The translations under genes and the position numbers were made by a program. 64,000 bases of DNA from Bacteroidota bacterium. Lineage in GTDB: Bacteria > Bacteroidota > Bacteroidia > Cytophagales > Cytophagaceae. The stretch lies in NCBI GenBank assembly GCA_023458555.1, contig JAEWYS010000020.1:1-64000 (forward strand). The letters are read 5' to 3'. The notes under the pieces are model-generated. The model worked only from the letters and a program-made list of their open reading frames with translations, had not been told where the DNA came from and did not search any database. This document shows positions 34,317-44,350 of the stretch, in pieces. Positions within the stretch are counted from its first letter, which is position 1; the number at the start of each line of letters is the position of its first letter.

Positions 34317-35536
34317 GACAGTACCTTTTCATAAGCATCACAATATTTACTGACTGCATTTTTCAAATCATAGTACATTTTTGCCCTCGTCCGTAAAGCT
34401 TCCGGATCGATTGCCATGAGCTCCTCCAACCTGTCAACGGCCAGCCTCATTTCCTGCTCTGAAAAATCAGCCAATACTCTGCCTGCCTGCAAATCATTTA
34501 CTATCTTTTCAACGTCTCCCACATTACCGTTGGTAACAACGGGTATACCCATTGCAAAAAGTTCTCCGAGCTTTGTTGGTGAACTTGCTTTCTTCGAATA
34601 AGAAGTTTTGATAAAAGAAAGACTCAGATCAGAAGCTCCCAGAAAAACAGGCACCTGTTCTCTCGATGCGCTTACTATTTTTATCCGATCTGCTGAAATA
34701 GCTAACGTCTCTGCCTTTTGTAAAATCCAGGAAGGTTTTTCGGCTGTAATAATCAGGAAAGCAGCAAGCGGATATCGCTCAGCAATCAGAACAAAGAACT
34801 TTAACATTTCCTCCAACAGATACCAGGTACCTACGGAACCCAGGTAACTTATAACAGGAGCAGCCTGAAATAAACCAAGATTTTCTTTTGCTTCAGCCTT
34901 CGTCTGCTGATCTGGTACTACAAAATGACTAAAGTCTGCACTACAGGGAATGACGGTGAACGGAGCTCCCTGATAGCTTGGCCAGGAACGAATTTCCGCA
35001 ACTGCATTTTCGGTCAATGAAACAAGATAATCTGCATACCTGATATAATCCCCTTCCTTTCGTTTGTATGCCTTGTAGGCCAAGCGATAAAGCGGATTAT
35101 TCAGATTCCAGATCCCGCCATCGACTCGCTCATCCACCCAGAAACCGCGCATATCAAAGAAGAATTTTGTACCAAAATGTTTCTTTAGCATAAGTCCGAT
35201 TTCTGCCGCCACGTAGCTCCGGCAATGGACCATACTGAATTTCTTTTCCTTATACAGGCTAATCGCCAGCCTCTTAATTCTTCGTTTATCCAGAAGTTTG
35301 GAAATCAGAGGCGGTTTAGTTGTGAATGGCAAAGGATACCAGTCTATACCATGCTTTTCACAAAGTGCCCTGATCTTTTTTCCCTCTTTGTCAAACCGCT
35401 CTTTTTTCTCACAGCTAATCAGAGAGAAAGAGTATCCTTGTTCGCTGAGGCCGATAATGTAAGGCAGTACTTGTGACTGCCCCAAGGGATCAGTCATTCC
35501 GTCGTAGGATATATACAATATAGTTTTATCCGACAT
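34313..35536 (-). CDS. GT4-type glycosyltransferase
   Basis: The 407-residue protein has an N-terminal GT-B domain (ILYISYDGMTDPLGQSQVLPYI) and a C-terminal domain with SPTKLGELFAMGIPVVTNGNVGD, the donor-binding pattern of family 4 transferases. Both ends overlap neighbours (11 nt with asnB-like, 4 nt with HAD gene), so it is translationally coupled. The sugar transferred is unknown. Confidence 0.88.
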   Translation of the reverse strand: MSDKTILYISYDGMTDPLGQSQVLPYIIGLSEQGYSFSLISCEKKERFDKEGKKIRALCEKHGIDWYPLPFTTKPPLISKLLDKRRIKRLAISLYKEKKFSMVHCRSYVAAEIGLMLKKHFGTKFFFDMRGFWVDERVDGGIWNLNNPLYRLAYKAYKRKEGDYIRYADYLVSLTENAVAEIRSWPSYQGAPFTVIPCSADFSHFVVPDQQTKAEAKENLGLFQAAPVISYLGSVGTWYLLEEMLKFFVLIAERYPLAAFLIITAEKPSWILQKAETLAISADRIKIVSASREQVPVFLGASDLSLSFIKTSYSKKASSPTKLGELFAMGIPVVTNGNVGDVEKIVNDLQAGRVLADFSEQEMRLAVDRLEELMAIDPEALRTRAKMYYDLKNAVSKYCDAYEKVLS

Positions 35537-37367
35537 ACATTCTGTTTTTTAACATCCATCGCTGCAGAAGCACAAGTACCCATATCCTGTTGTATAAATA
35601 ATCTCTTCCACTCAGAAACTCATTTTTCAAATAATTTGTCCTTATCGGATCCAATACCCCTGTTTTACGCAAAGCATCCATATTCAGATTATCTTCTACC
35701 AAATATCTCAATTCTCCCTTTAACCATTCTGCCAGCGGAACTGAAAAACCTTGTTTGGGACGCTGGAAAAACCGCGATGGAATCCTGGAATACAGAAATT
35801 GCTTCAACAAATATTTACTCTCCCCTTTCCCGACTTTCAGCTTCTCCGGCAGATTCAACGCAAATTCCACAATACGGTAATCCAGCAGAGGACAACGTAC
35901 CTCCAGGCTATTCATCATACTCATACGATCCACCTTCACAAGAAGATCATCAGGCAGATACAGTTTCAGATCAAAATAAGCCTGCTTCTCCCGTTCCGAC
36001 AGTCGGGCACGCTCAGGAAATTTTAAGGCTGGAAAGTTTATATTCTGACCCTTCAATAAATAGCGAAGTTCTTTTTGGGAAAACAAATACTGCTCCTGGC
36101 TAAAGATATGGCTTTGTCTGTTGTGATCAGGATTAAACAATGGAGCAGCTCTTTTCATTCGATCTGCCCCAAATGTATTCAAAATGGGAGAAATCGCGGG
36201 ACCAGCAAGTCTGATAACGGGGTTCTCCAGCCGCTTAGCCCAGGTATAGGCTCCATATCCCATAAACAATTCATCACCTCCATCTCCGCTGAGTATCATT
36301 GATGCCTGTTTTCCGGCAAGTCCGGAAACAAGATAAACAGGAAGAGCAGAACTATCCGAAAAAGGTTCATCAAAGTGGTCCATAACCAATTCGATATGAT
36401 CACGGGCTTCTTTTTCACTTATTACAAATTCTGTATGGTTTGTCTTCAAAAACCCGGCAATATCCTTGGCATGAAGTGACTCATCATGTTTTTTATTTTC
36501 AAAGCCGATTGAAAAGGTATTGAACTGCTGCCCGTAATGTTCAACTGCAACTGCCGTAACAAGGCTCGAATCAACTCCCCCGCTCAAAAATGATCCGAAT
36601 GGTACATCGCTCATTAGTCGCAGAGATACCGAATCGGTAACCAGCGCCTCAAGCTTTTGAAAAGATTCCTTCTCCGATGCTACTCTTTTACCTGTAAAAG
36701 AGTCAGCCGGATCGTACCAACAGCGAACCTGAAAACCAGAAGAATCTAATATGGCATACTGTCCACTGCCAAGTTTATACACATGCTGATATATTGTATC
36801 AGGAGCCGGGATATACCCAAGGTGCAGAAAATTGTATACGGACTGATGATTCAGCGTTTCGTCTGGAATAACCAGACGCAAAGCTTTCAATTCCGAGGCA
36901 AAAAAGATTTCTTCCTCATCAGTCAACATATAATACAAAGGTTTTTTCCCAATCCGGTCTCTGAAAAGATATAGCTTTTTTTCACTTGTGTCCCATATAG
37001 CGGCAGCAAACATTCCGTTCAGTTCCGGTAATATGGACAGTTGCTTTCTGGCAAAAAGTTCCAGAAGAACTTCTGTATCACTGGTCGTTCTAAGCTTTAA
37101 ACCATAACGGGATGCCAGCTCCCGATAGTTATACAATTCACCGTTAAAAACGATCACAAAGCGTCCGTCAGCTGAAGTCATTGGCTGGTCAGCAGCAGAT
37201 GAAAGATCCATAATACTCAACCGCCGGTGGCCAAGCATAAGATTTCCATCGGAATATGTACCAGCAGCATCCGGCCCCCTATGTCGGAGTCTCTCCAGCA
37301 TTGTGTGCAGGAGCTCTGCGTTAGTATGCAGATCCCGGTTTGAAATAAATCCCGCTATTCCGCACAT
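35526..37367 (-). CDS. Asparagine synthase (glutamine-hydrolysing) in a glycan locus
   Basis: The 613-residue protein begins with the class II glutaminase nucleophile Cys2 (MCGIAGF) and continues with RHRGPDAAG, the ATP-pyrophosphatase loop SGGVDSS (about residues 263-269) and GDGGDELFMGYG. AsnB converts aspartate to asparagine, but members within surface-glycan loci often amidate sugar acids instead; that is the likely case here, by inference. Its start shares one base with the stop of the GT2 gene (TGATG). Confidence 0.92.
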   Translation of the reverse strand: MCGIAGFISNRDLHTNAELLHTMLERLRHRGPDAAGTYSDGNLMLGHRRLSIMDLSSAADQPMTSADGRFVIVFNGELYNYRELASRYGLKLRTTSDTEVLLELFARKQLSILPELNGMFAAAIWDTSEKKLYLFRDRIGKKPLYYMLTDEEEIFFASELKALRLVIPDETLNHQSVYNFLHLGYIPAPDTIYQHVYKLGSGQYAILDSSGFQVRCWYDPADSFTGKRVASEKESFQKLEALVTDSVSLRLMSDVPFGSFLSGGVDSSLVTAVAVEHYGQQFNTFSIGFENKKHDESLHAKDIAGFLKTNHTEFVISEKEARDHIELVMDHFDEPFSDSSALPVYLVSGLAGKQASMILSGDGGDELFMGYGAYTWAKRLENPVIRLAGPAISPILNTFGADRMKRAAPLFNPDHNRQSHIFSQEQYLFSQKELRYLLKGQNINFPALKFPERARLSEREKQAYFDLKLYLPDDLLVKVDRMSMMNSLEVRCPLLDYRIVEFALNLPEKLKVGKGESKYLLKQFLYSRIPSRFFQRPKQGFSVPLAEWLKGELRYLVEDNLNMDALRKTGVLDPIRTNYLKNEFLSGRDYLYNRIWVLVLLQRWMLKNRMYVG

Positions 37368-38248
37368 CAGGGTAACATCATATGTTTAAAAATTGCCAGT
37401 GTACGTCGTGTAAACACTTCCCCCGGAGAGCAAAAGACACCTTTTATCCAGTACTTAAGTCCGCTGATACGATGCTTACTTGCCATAGCAAATAAAGCAG
37501 TGTATGTAAACATATGCCCTTTTATTCGCTCTACAGCTTTATCCGAAAATTTTTGAATAAATACGGAATCCTTCCTCAACTCATTGCACAAAACACTAAC
37601 TCTGTACAAATAGGCATCTTCATCATAATGCATAACGCTTCTTCCGGCATGCTGTAATAAAACAGCTCCAACTACCGGCAGGTGATATATAGAGAAACGG
37701 GCACCTATCCTTAGCCATAGCAGCCAGTCTTCCACACCCATAAAACCCCGATCTTCGTGAAAAGTAAATCCCGAAGCTATATCTTTCCGGACCACCACTC
37801 CTATGCATGCCATTACATTGGAGTGCAGAATACGCTTATTAAGAAGCTTGTCAGAATAAATATGCCTGCTTAAGAGCTTTCCTTTATCATCTCTGATTTC
37901 AAATGCGACGGATAAAATTTCAGGCAGTGAATTACTGATGAGAAACGCGGAAGCGCTTGAAAGAAATTCGGGATAAAGCTGGTCATCTGAGTCCAAAAAA
38001 GTAACATAATCACCACTTGCATAGGAAATTCCGGTATTCCTGGCTCTTCCCCGTTCCCCATTACTTATTCTGATGTATCTGATCTGTTCCGAAAGATATT
38101 CTTTCAAAATGTCTTCAGTATTATCAGTACTTCCATCATCAACAATAATCAGCTCCCAATTGGTATAGGTCTGCTTCTTTACAGACAACAGAGTTTCAAC
38201 AATGAGATGCGCCCGGTTATAGGTAGGTACAATAATGCTAAACTTCAT
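37367..38248 (-). CDS. GT2-type glycosyltransferase
   Basis: The ATG at 38248 gives 293 residues starting KFSIIVPTYNRAHLIVETLLS, followed by VDDGSTDNT and the DxD-type FLDSDDQL (donor metal binding): a typical GT-A family 2 fold. A GTG two codons upstream is less likely. Start and end overlap neighbours in the coupled operon. Sugar specificity unknown. Confidence 0.92.
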   Translation of the reverse strand: MKFSIIVPTYNRAHLIVETLLSVKKQTYTNWELIIVDDGSTDNTEDILKEYLSEQIRYIRISNGERGRARNTGISYASGDYVTFLDSDDQLYPEFLSSASAFLISNSLPEILSVAFEIRDDKGKLLSRHIYSDKLLNKRILHSNVMACIGVVVRKDIASGFTFHEDRGFMGVEDWLLWLRIGARFSIYHLPVVGAVLLQHAGRSVMHYDEDAYLYRVSVLCNELRKDSVFIQKFSDKAVERIKGHMFTYTALFAMASKHRISGLKYWIKGVFCSPGEVFTRRTLAIFKHMMLP

Positions 38249-39392
38249 TGGCACATTCCTGGTATACTTGTTCGAAGTTCTTTACGACAACCCGGATATC
38301 ATAGTTGTCATATACATTCTTCTTTCCCTGATCCGCAATCAATCTAGCTCTTTCTTTATCTGACATAAGCCATTGCAATGCCTGAAAAATACTTTCGGGC
38401 TTGTTGTCAGGCAGAATATATCCGTTTTTCAGATGCTGCACTACATCATTGGCGCCCGAAACGGGCGTAATCATGAGCAGGCAGGACTTTGCCATTGTTT
38501 CTATCATGATCTGCGGAAAAGCCTCCTGGAGAGTAGGATGAATGAGAACGTCCGCAAGATCAATAAAATTCAATGCATCCTTTCTCCAACCAACAAATAT
38601 AATACTGGAAGAAAGGGACAAACTCTCCACCTGTTCTTTCAGCTCTGCATGCATATCGCCATCGCCCACAAGTATCAGTCTGGCATTCGGCTGAAATTCC
38701 AGAAATCTTTGAAAAGCCTTTATAAGATTTAACTGCCCTTTGACTTTACTGTGCCTTGCTATATTTACGATGACAGGCATATGATCTTGCAGGGCAAATT
38801 CTGAACGTAAAATCTCCAATTTCTCCTTTTTTGCCTGTTGGTATTTTTCCGCAGTAAAATCAAACCCATAAGGTATCAGTCTGATTTTGGAGACCGGAAC
38901 ACCGGCTTGCTTAAGAAGTCGGACAATATCAGTAGAAGGAACAACAATCAGCGTGGCAAAACGATTGGCCAGATTTTCAAACCATAGATACATTTTCAGT
39001 TTCAGGCCTCGTGTAGTTATCAAAAGCTCATCATGGTAATGTCTTCCGATAATCAACCCGCATTTTCTGAAAGACAGCAGAACAGCAAATGTGGCAATTA
39101 ATGATTCATAATAATGATGGGCATGAATCAGGTCCGGATATTCCCGGCGTATTATACGGGCAAGCTTAAACACGGAAAACAGCATCCCTTTCAGACCCAT
39201 AGCTTCATTCAGATTGTAGCAGGGAATCTGTATATCTTTATATTCCGGTTCCTGAATATTACTTACCGGATTCATCCGGACAGCTACAAACTCATAGTGG
39301 CGACGGTCTGAAAAACGTATAACTGTATCTATAAAATCATTTTTATTTATAACTGAGGTAAACTGAAGAATCCGGATACTGCGCTTATTCAT
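38238..39392 (-). CDS. GT4-type glycosyltransferase
   Basis: 384 residues with a GT-B fold: an N-terminal acceptor domain, HAHHYYESLIA in the middle, and the donor domain with IVNIARHSKVKGQLNLIKAF, GDGDMHAEL and PTLQEAFPQIMIETMA (the conserved E-x7-E pattern of family 4). It overlaps the GT2 gene downstream by 11 nt and the GT gene upstream by 8 nt. Confidence 0.93.
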   Translation of the reverse strand: MNKRSIRILQFTSVINKNDFIDTVIRFSDRRHYEFVAVRMNPVSNIQEPEYKDIQIPCYNLNEAMGLKGMLFSVFKLARIIRREYPDLIHAHHYYESLIATFAVLLSFRKCGLIIGRHYHDELLITTRGLKLKMYLWFENLANRFATLIVVPSTDIVRLLKQAGVPVSKIRLIPYGFDFTAEKYQQAKKEKLEILRSEFALQDHMPVIVNIARHSKVKGQLNLIKAFQRFLEFQPNARLILVGDGDMHAELKEQVESLSLSSSIIFVGWRKDALNFIDLADVLIHPTLQEAFPQIMIETMAKSCLLMITPVSGANDVVQHLKNGYILPDNKPESIFQALQWLMSDKERARLIADQGKKNVYDNYDIRVVVKNFEQVYQECANEV

Positions 39393-40443
39393 TCACTATC
39401 TTTTTCATTACTTTTTCAAAAGCCTCGACCGCTCTGACCTCATTATATGGAGCAACGACCTGGCGACTCTTCGATGATATCACCTGCTTTGTCTCAAGGC
39501 CCTTGTTGAGCAGCGCTGTTACTTTTGCCGTCACAGACTCAACTGTATTGGCACAAATCAGATCCGGAGAAACCTGTCTGACAACTTCTGAGGCCCCAGT
39601 CCATTCTGATACGATAACCGGTAGTCCGGCATTCATTGCCTCCAGTACGGAGATGCCATAAGCTTCACCTCTTGCCGGATGTACGTATACTTCCGAATCA
39701 GACATAAGTATACTTAAATCAGCGGTTTTACCTGTCCATACAATACGTTCCCGAATTTCTTGCGGAATACCCTTCATGGCAATTTCCCGAAAAACAGGTT
39801 CCCATTCCCCTGCTATAAAAAGTCTGCTATTTGTAAATTCTTTATTTATACGAACAAAAGCAGCTAATAAAATATCAAGTCCCTTATACCAAGCACGCCA
39901 TTCTCCCGGACCATTTCCTATAAAGAGAATATTACCGGATTGCCATTGAGGCTGCACCTCACGCAAAGACAGCTCTCGCACAGAATCGATCGCATTGAAG
40001 TTTCGGAATACGCACTTAGAGTTCTTTTTATAGCGCTTTACCAGCCCTTCGACCATTTCACTGCAACAAATATGGTAATCGTACGCATTGAAAGCCCATT
40101 TATTGATCTTCAAAGTCCTGGAACTATACCGACCAGTAAAGGTAAAATACGGTTGCTCATTAGCCATCAGTCCAACTATTTTGACTTTGGAAAAAGGGTG
40201 GAAAAATTTTACCAGCAATGGCATAATATGCAATCCTTCTGATAAAAGTATATCATATCCGGATGCCGGGAACAGAATTGCATTGACAATCCAGCTCAGA
40301 TATCTTTTCAAGGAAGAGACATTTTCCTGATCATGCCAGCGTAACCAGCGATCTACAAGAAAAAAATCCGCCTTGACTGACCTTGCCAGTAAACCATGAA
40401 ACGGATGGGGGCCAGGTCGACCGTGAACAAAAGCAATTTTCAT
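39385..40443 (-). CDS. GT4-type glycosyltransferase
   Basis: ATG 40443 overlaps the upstream stop (ATGA) and gives 352 residues beginning KIAFVHGRPGPHP. The C-terminal half has GNGPGEWRAWYKGLDILL, FIAGEWEP and PARGEAYGISVLEAMNAGLPVI, a family 4 donor domain. Acceptor and donor sugars are unknown. Confidence 0.9.
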   Translation of the reverse strand: MKIAFVHGRPGPHPFHGLLARSVKADFFLVDRWLRWHDQENVSSLKRYLSWIVNAILFPASGYDILLSEGLHIMPLLVKFFHPFSKVKIVGLMANEQPYFTFTGRYSSRTLKINKWAFNAYDYHICCSEMVEGLVKRYKKNSKCVFRNFNAIDSVRELSLREVQPQWQSGNILFIGNGPGEWRAWYKGLDILLAAFVRINKEFTNSRLFIAGEWEPVFREIAMKGIPQEIRERIVWTGKTADLSILMSDSEVYVHPARGEAYGISVLEAMNAGLPVIVSEWTGASEVVRQVSPDLICANTVESVTAKVTALLNKGLETKQVISSKSRQVVAPYNEVRAVEAFEKVMKKIVNE

Positions 40444-41543
40444 CGGAACCAGTTTTTTATACATTCAATTATATATTCCTGATGCTCTTCAGGTAGTCCA
40501 GGATAGCATGGCAGACTAAGCGCTCTGTCAGCAATCATTTCTGCAACAGGAAAATCTCCGCGCCTGTAATTCAGGAATCCATATGCCTTCTGCATATGAG
40601 GTGGACGTGGATAATGGATAAGGGTATCAATGCCTTTACCATATAAATGATCTCTCAATTTATCCCTCTTATCAGTCAGGACAACATAAAGGTGGAAAAC
40701 ATGATACATATCTTTTTCTTCCGACGGAAGATGAAGGGCTTCAATTGTTCCAAGTTCTCGATTATAATAATCAGCAATAACTCTGCGCTGTCTGTTCCAC
40801 TCATCCAGCAATAGAAGCTTCCTGTTCAATACGGCTGCCTGCAGCTCTTCCAGCCGCGAATTTACTCCAATATCTTCATAATAATATTTTTGTTCCGAAC
40901 CATAATTCCTTAGCTGGCGACATATCCGATCCAAACGTTCCGAATTGGTCGTAATAGCGCCGCCATCACCAAGAGCACCCAGATTTTTTACAGGATAAAA
41001 ACTGGTCGCACCCATATCACCCATCGAACCTGTTTTTTTACCTTTATACATTGCTCCGTGGCTTTGAGCAAAATCCTCTATGCAATACAAATTATGCTCC
41101 CGGGAAAACTCCATTATTTCATCCATACGGCAGGATTGTCCATACATATGCACCGGAATAATCGCCTTGGTTTTGGGACCTGTTACTTTTTCCAATTGAG
41201 AAGGATCCAGATTAAAGCTGCCAGAAAGGGCATCTACCGGAATAACTTGTAATCTGCAATTGGCAATAGCATGCCAGGTTGCAATAAATGTGTGCGCAGG
41301 CACGATCACCTCATCTCCCGGATTTAACTGAAGCGCCCTTAATGCAATATATAGTGCATCATATCCGGAGCCCGTACCCATGGCATAACGCACAGAACAG
41401 TACTCAGAAAAACTTTGCTCGAAAGCAGCAAGCTGTTGCCCCAAAAGAAAAGTATCTGCCGACAAAACATCATTGAATGCCTCATTCAATGTATCCTGAA
41501 GCGCTTTATGCATGTAGTCAAAAGAAAAATAAGGAACTTTCAT
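40440..41543 (-). CDS. DegT/DnrJ/EryC1/StrS-family sugar aminotransferase
   Basis: PLP-dependent enzyme that adds an amino group to a nucleotide-linked keto sugar. The 367-residue protein shows VPAHTFIATW, PVHMYGQSC, IEDFAQSHGA (Asp157 for PLP) and the Schiff-base lysine in SFYPVKNLGALGDGGA (Lys186). First gene of the minus-strand glycan operon; the divergent flippase gene starts 79 nt away, so this gap should contain two promoters. Confidence 0.94.
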   Translation of the reverse strand: MKVPYFSFDYMHKALQDTLNEAFNDVLSADTFLLGQQLAAFEQSFSEYCSVRYAMGTGSGYDALYIALRALQLNPGDEVIVPAHTFIATWHAIANCRLQVIPVDALSGSFNLDPSQLEKVTGPKTKAIIPVHMYGQSCRMDEIMEFSREHNLYCIEDFAQSHGAMYKGKKTGSMGDMGATSFYPVKNLGALGDGGAITTNSERLDRICRQLRNYGSEQKYYYEDIGVNSRLEELQAAVLNRKLLLLDEWNRQRRVIADYYNRELGTIEALHLPSEEKDMYHVFHLYVVLTDKRDKLRDHLYGKGIDTLIHYPRPPHMQKAYGFLNYRRGDFPVAEMIADRALSLPCYPGLPEEHQEYIIECIKNWFR

Positions 41544-41621
41544 TTAGTAATATCCAACGGAAAATTATAAACTTCGTAATAAATTAACGGTAATTTCAAC
41601 GTTTAAGTCCAAATAACCATC

Positions 41622-43151
41622 ATGTCGTCCGGAATAAAATCAGTTTTCTGGGGTTCTGTATCTTCTCAGGTATACCTGATCATCACCATGCTGGTCAATC
41701 TGGCCGTCATTCCTTTTACCATAAGTTATCTGGACAAGGAACAATACGGATTTGCTCTCGTCATTATGCAACTCTTCGGCTATTTTCTGATTCTTGACTT
41801 TGGTCTGGGCAATTCACTGGCACGCTTTCTTTCATTGCACAGAGAACAAAATGAGGAAAACAAGAAAGCCATAAATCAGATCATTTCAACCGGATTTTTT
41901 ATTTATCTGATAATCGGGCTGCTGGTTCTGTTGTGCGGTTATCTTGTTTCAACTCATCTGGCATCCGGACTTGGTATTCATTCGGAAGAAGGCAGAAAGA
42001 TGATATGGATACTTACCATCTTTCTAGCCATTCGTTTCCCGTTGTTTTCTGTTGAAGGACTTCTCTTTGCTCACCAGCGGCAGTCGCTGAACAATACGAT
42101 TGTATTCTTCTCCGGTCTGATGAATTCTTTTATAATCATCACTGCCGTATACTATGGTGCAGGCATTTATGCTTTTGCTTATGCGTTTATGGCAAGTTCC
42201 ACAACCTCTTTTCTTTTAAAATATCTGGTGATCAGAAAATTATATCCTTTTATTCGTATCAGCCATTCTGATTTTAAAAGCAACATGATTTCTGGATTTT
42301 ACAGCTTCGGTTTTTATACCTTCCTTAACTTTGTCGGAATTCAGCTTATTCTTCACAGCGACAAGCTTCTGATCAGCTCCATCGTATCTGCTGAAGCAGT
42401 GGCCATCTTTACCATTACCGCACGTATTCCGGAGATTGTTATGACACTGATCAATAAAATCGGTGAAAACAGTGTTCCGCTCCTGGTCGAGAAGACCAAA
42501 GAAAAATATCAGCAGGAATTTCAAGATACGTTCCGGCAATTACTCACACTCACCACTGTATGTGCATGCATCAGCTTTTGGCTTATTGTCATATTTAATG
42601 AGCCCTTTGTAAGCCTGTGGGTTGGTAATGAATTTTATACCGGTAATACCACTGCATTATTGATCACCATATTCTACAGTCTCTTTTCATTACAATATTT
42701 CAATAGTATATGTCTCTATTCCTTAGGAAAAGTCAGGAATTATAGTATCCTTACTCTGATACAGGCCAGCCTGAATATTCTTCTGTCTGTCTATTTGGGA
42801 AGGCTGTACGGGATCAGCGGAGTAATCACTGCCACCATCCTGTCTCTGACCTTATCTCTGATTTATATTCCCTACCAAACCATACGAACTTTAAAGGGTA
42901 ATTTTAAAGACTTCGTATATACGCCTGTAATAAAACCACTGGTAATATTGTCTCCGGTTGGCCTGGGTTATTATCTGCTGATCGAAGCTTATATTCACAC
43001 AGAAAGCCTCAACTGGATTTCCATGACCGGAGCTGTTTTAACCGGTTGTGCATTATTAGGCAGTGTCGCTTACTTAGTCTTCCTGAAAAATATACTCCGG
43101 AATTTATTCGTCCCACGTTTACAGGACCTGAGTCTCAAAAATCAGCAATGA
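41622..43151 (+). CDS. Wzx-type polysaccharide flippase (MATE/MOP superfamily)
   Basis: A 509-residue protein with about twelve to fourteen membrane helices. Helix 1 begins VFWGSVSSQVYLIITMLVN, and the FGLGNSLARF turn between helices 2 and 3 is typical of O-antigen flippases. It would move lipid-linked repeat units across the inner membrane. It overlaps the following glycosyltransferase gene by 4 nt (ATGA at 43148). Confidence 0.92.
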   Translation: MSSGIKSVFWGSVSSQVYLIITMLVNLAVIPFTISYLDKEQYGFALVIMQLFGYFLILDFGLGNSLARFLSLHREQNEENKKAINQIISTGFFIYLIIGLLVLLCGYLVSTHLASGLGIHSEEGRKMIWILTIFLAIRFPLFSVEGLLFAHQRQSLNNTIVFFSGLMNSFIIITAVYYGAGIYAFAYAFMASSTTSFLLKYLVIRKLYPFIRISHSDFKSNMISGFYSFGFYTFLNFVGIQLILHSDKLLISSIVSAEAVAIFTITARIPEIVMTLINKIGENSVPLLVEKTKEKYQQEFQDTFRQLLTLTTVCACISFWLIVIFNEPFVSLWVGNEFYTGNTTALLITIFYSLFSLQYFNSICLYSLGKVRNYSILTLIQASLNILLSVYLGRLYGISGVITATILSLTLSLIYIPYQTIRTLKGNFKDFVYTPVIKPLVILSPVGLGYYLLIEAYIHTESLNWISMTGAVLTGCALLGSVAYLVFLKNILRNLFVPRLQDLSLKNQQ

Positions 43152-44323
43152 AAAGAAGTATTTTTTTTCTAAAAGGTCCGGGACACCATGCTTCCGGAAT
43201 TGAAGCATCGCTAAAAGGAATATTGGGCGATGAACAGATAAAGTCTGTATCATATTATCCTTCTTTTAAAATCACCCACACTCAAGGCGTTTTTTATGTA
43301 CTATCAGGCCGTTTATACGCTATTTTAACCTATATCATATGGGGATTAAAGAACAGACTCCGATGGCTGGCAAATTATCAGCGTCATCTGAGTATTTTAT
43401 TTCCCCTGCTTGATTTTCTTTCGTCAGTATTTTATGATAAAAGAAGCGTATTAATCGGATGGTCACAAATCAGTTATTACAGTCTGAAAAAATCCCGCCT
43501 TCCTTCACTGCTGGAACATCCGATGATCCATGGTGAAGAGTGGAATGATCTGATCAGGAAAGAATATAATACGTACAATGATGGAGCTGTTAAAGACAGT
43601 CTGTTTAGCAAATCCATGATCAGACGGATGAAGAGGGAATATGAGTTAGCCACATACATCAATGTACTATCCACCTATGCCGCTTCTTCCTTCCTGAAAC
43701 ATGGCATTAGGGCTGAAAAAATCCGGATTACATTGCCGGGAATCGATGCTTCATTTTTTTCCCCTGCAGAAAAAAAATCCAATGGCAAATTTATCATTCT
43801 CTATGCGGGACGGCTTCAGTTCCTGAAAGGTACTCACCACCTGATTGAAGCTTATAATCGTATAGCTACCAACCAGACAGAGCTTTGGCTTTGCGGTAAC
43901 ATCCATGAAGAAATAAAACCCTGGATTCAGAAAAATAGCTCAATACGACATATACCACTTCAGTCTGCCGAGAAATTGAGAGAATTGTACCGGCAGACTG
44001 ATCTGTTTGTACTTCCTTCTGTGCAGGAAGCTTTTGGACTTGTGCTATTGGAAGCTATGGCCTGCGGTATACCTGTTATTGCTTCCCGAAATACAGGCGG
44101 CCCGGACATAATTGATCATGGGCAAAATGGCTTTTTATTTGACTCCGGAGATATTGCCACCCTTTCAAAGCACATAGATTACTTTCTGAAAAATCCCGAG
44201 CAAACCCAACGCATAGGCATCGCTGCCCGAAAAAAAATAGAAGCCAACTTTACAACAGCGCATTATGAAAAGCGGTTTCTGGGATTAATTAAGCAATTAG
44301 CCACAGACTCCCCTGAAAAATAA
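43148..44323 (+). CDS. GT4-type glycosyltransferase
   Basis: ATG 43148 (overlapping the flippase stop) gives 391 residues. The C-terminal half is a clear GT4 donor domain: ILYAGRLQFLKGTHHLIEAY and LPSVQEAFGLVLLEAMACGI, then DIIDHGQNGFLFDSGD. The N-terminal half, with MKRSIFFLKGPGHHASGIEA, is more divergent. It is the plus-strand partner of the flippase in the glycan locus. Confidence 0.92.
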   Translation: MKRSIFFLKGPGHHASGIEASLKGILGDEQIKSVSYYPSFKITHTQGVFYVLSGRLYAILTYIIWGLKNRLRWLANYQRHLSILFPLLDFLSSVFYDKRSVLIGWSQISYYSLKKSRLPSLLEHPMIHGEEWNDLIRKEYNTYNDGAVKDSLFSKSMIRRMKREYELATYINVLSTYAASSFLKHGIRAEKIRITLPGIDASFFSPAEKKSNGKFIILYAGRLQFLKGTHHLIEAYNRIATNQTELWLCGNIHEEIKPWIQKNSSIRHIPLQSAEKLRELYRQTDLFVLPSVQEAFGLVLLEAMACGIPVIASRNTGGPDIIDHGQNGFLFDSGDIATLSKHIDYFLKNPEQTQRIGIAARKKIEANFTTAHYEKRFLGLIKQLATDSPEK

Positions 44324-44350
44324 AACTATATGTTAATTTATTCTGACTTT

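Noticed and set aside
35636..36103. 155-codon frame opposite the asparagine synthase gene
   Set aside because: Shadow; proline- and serine-rich with no start signal.
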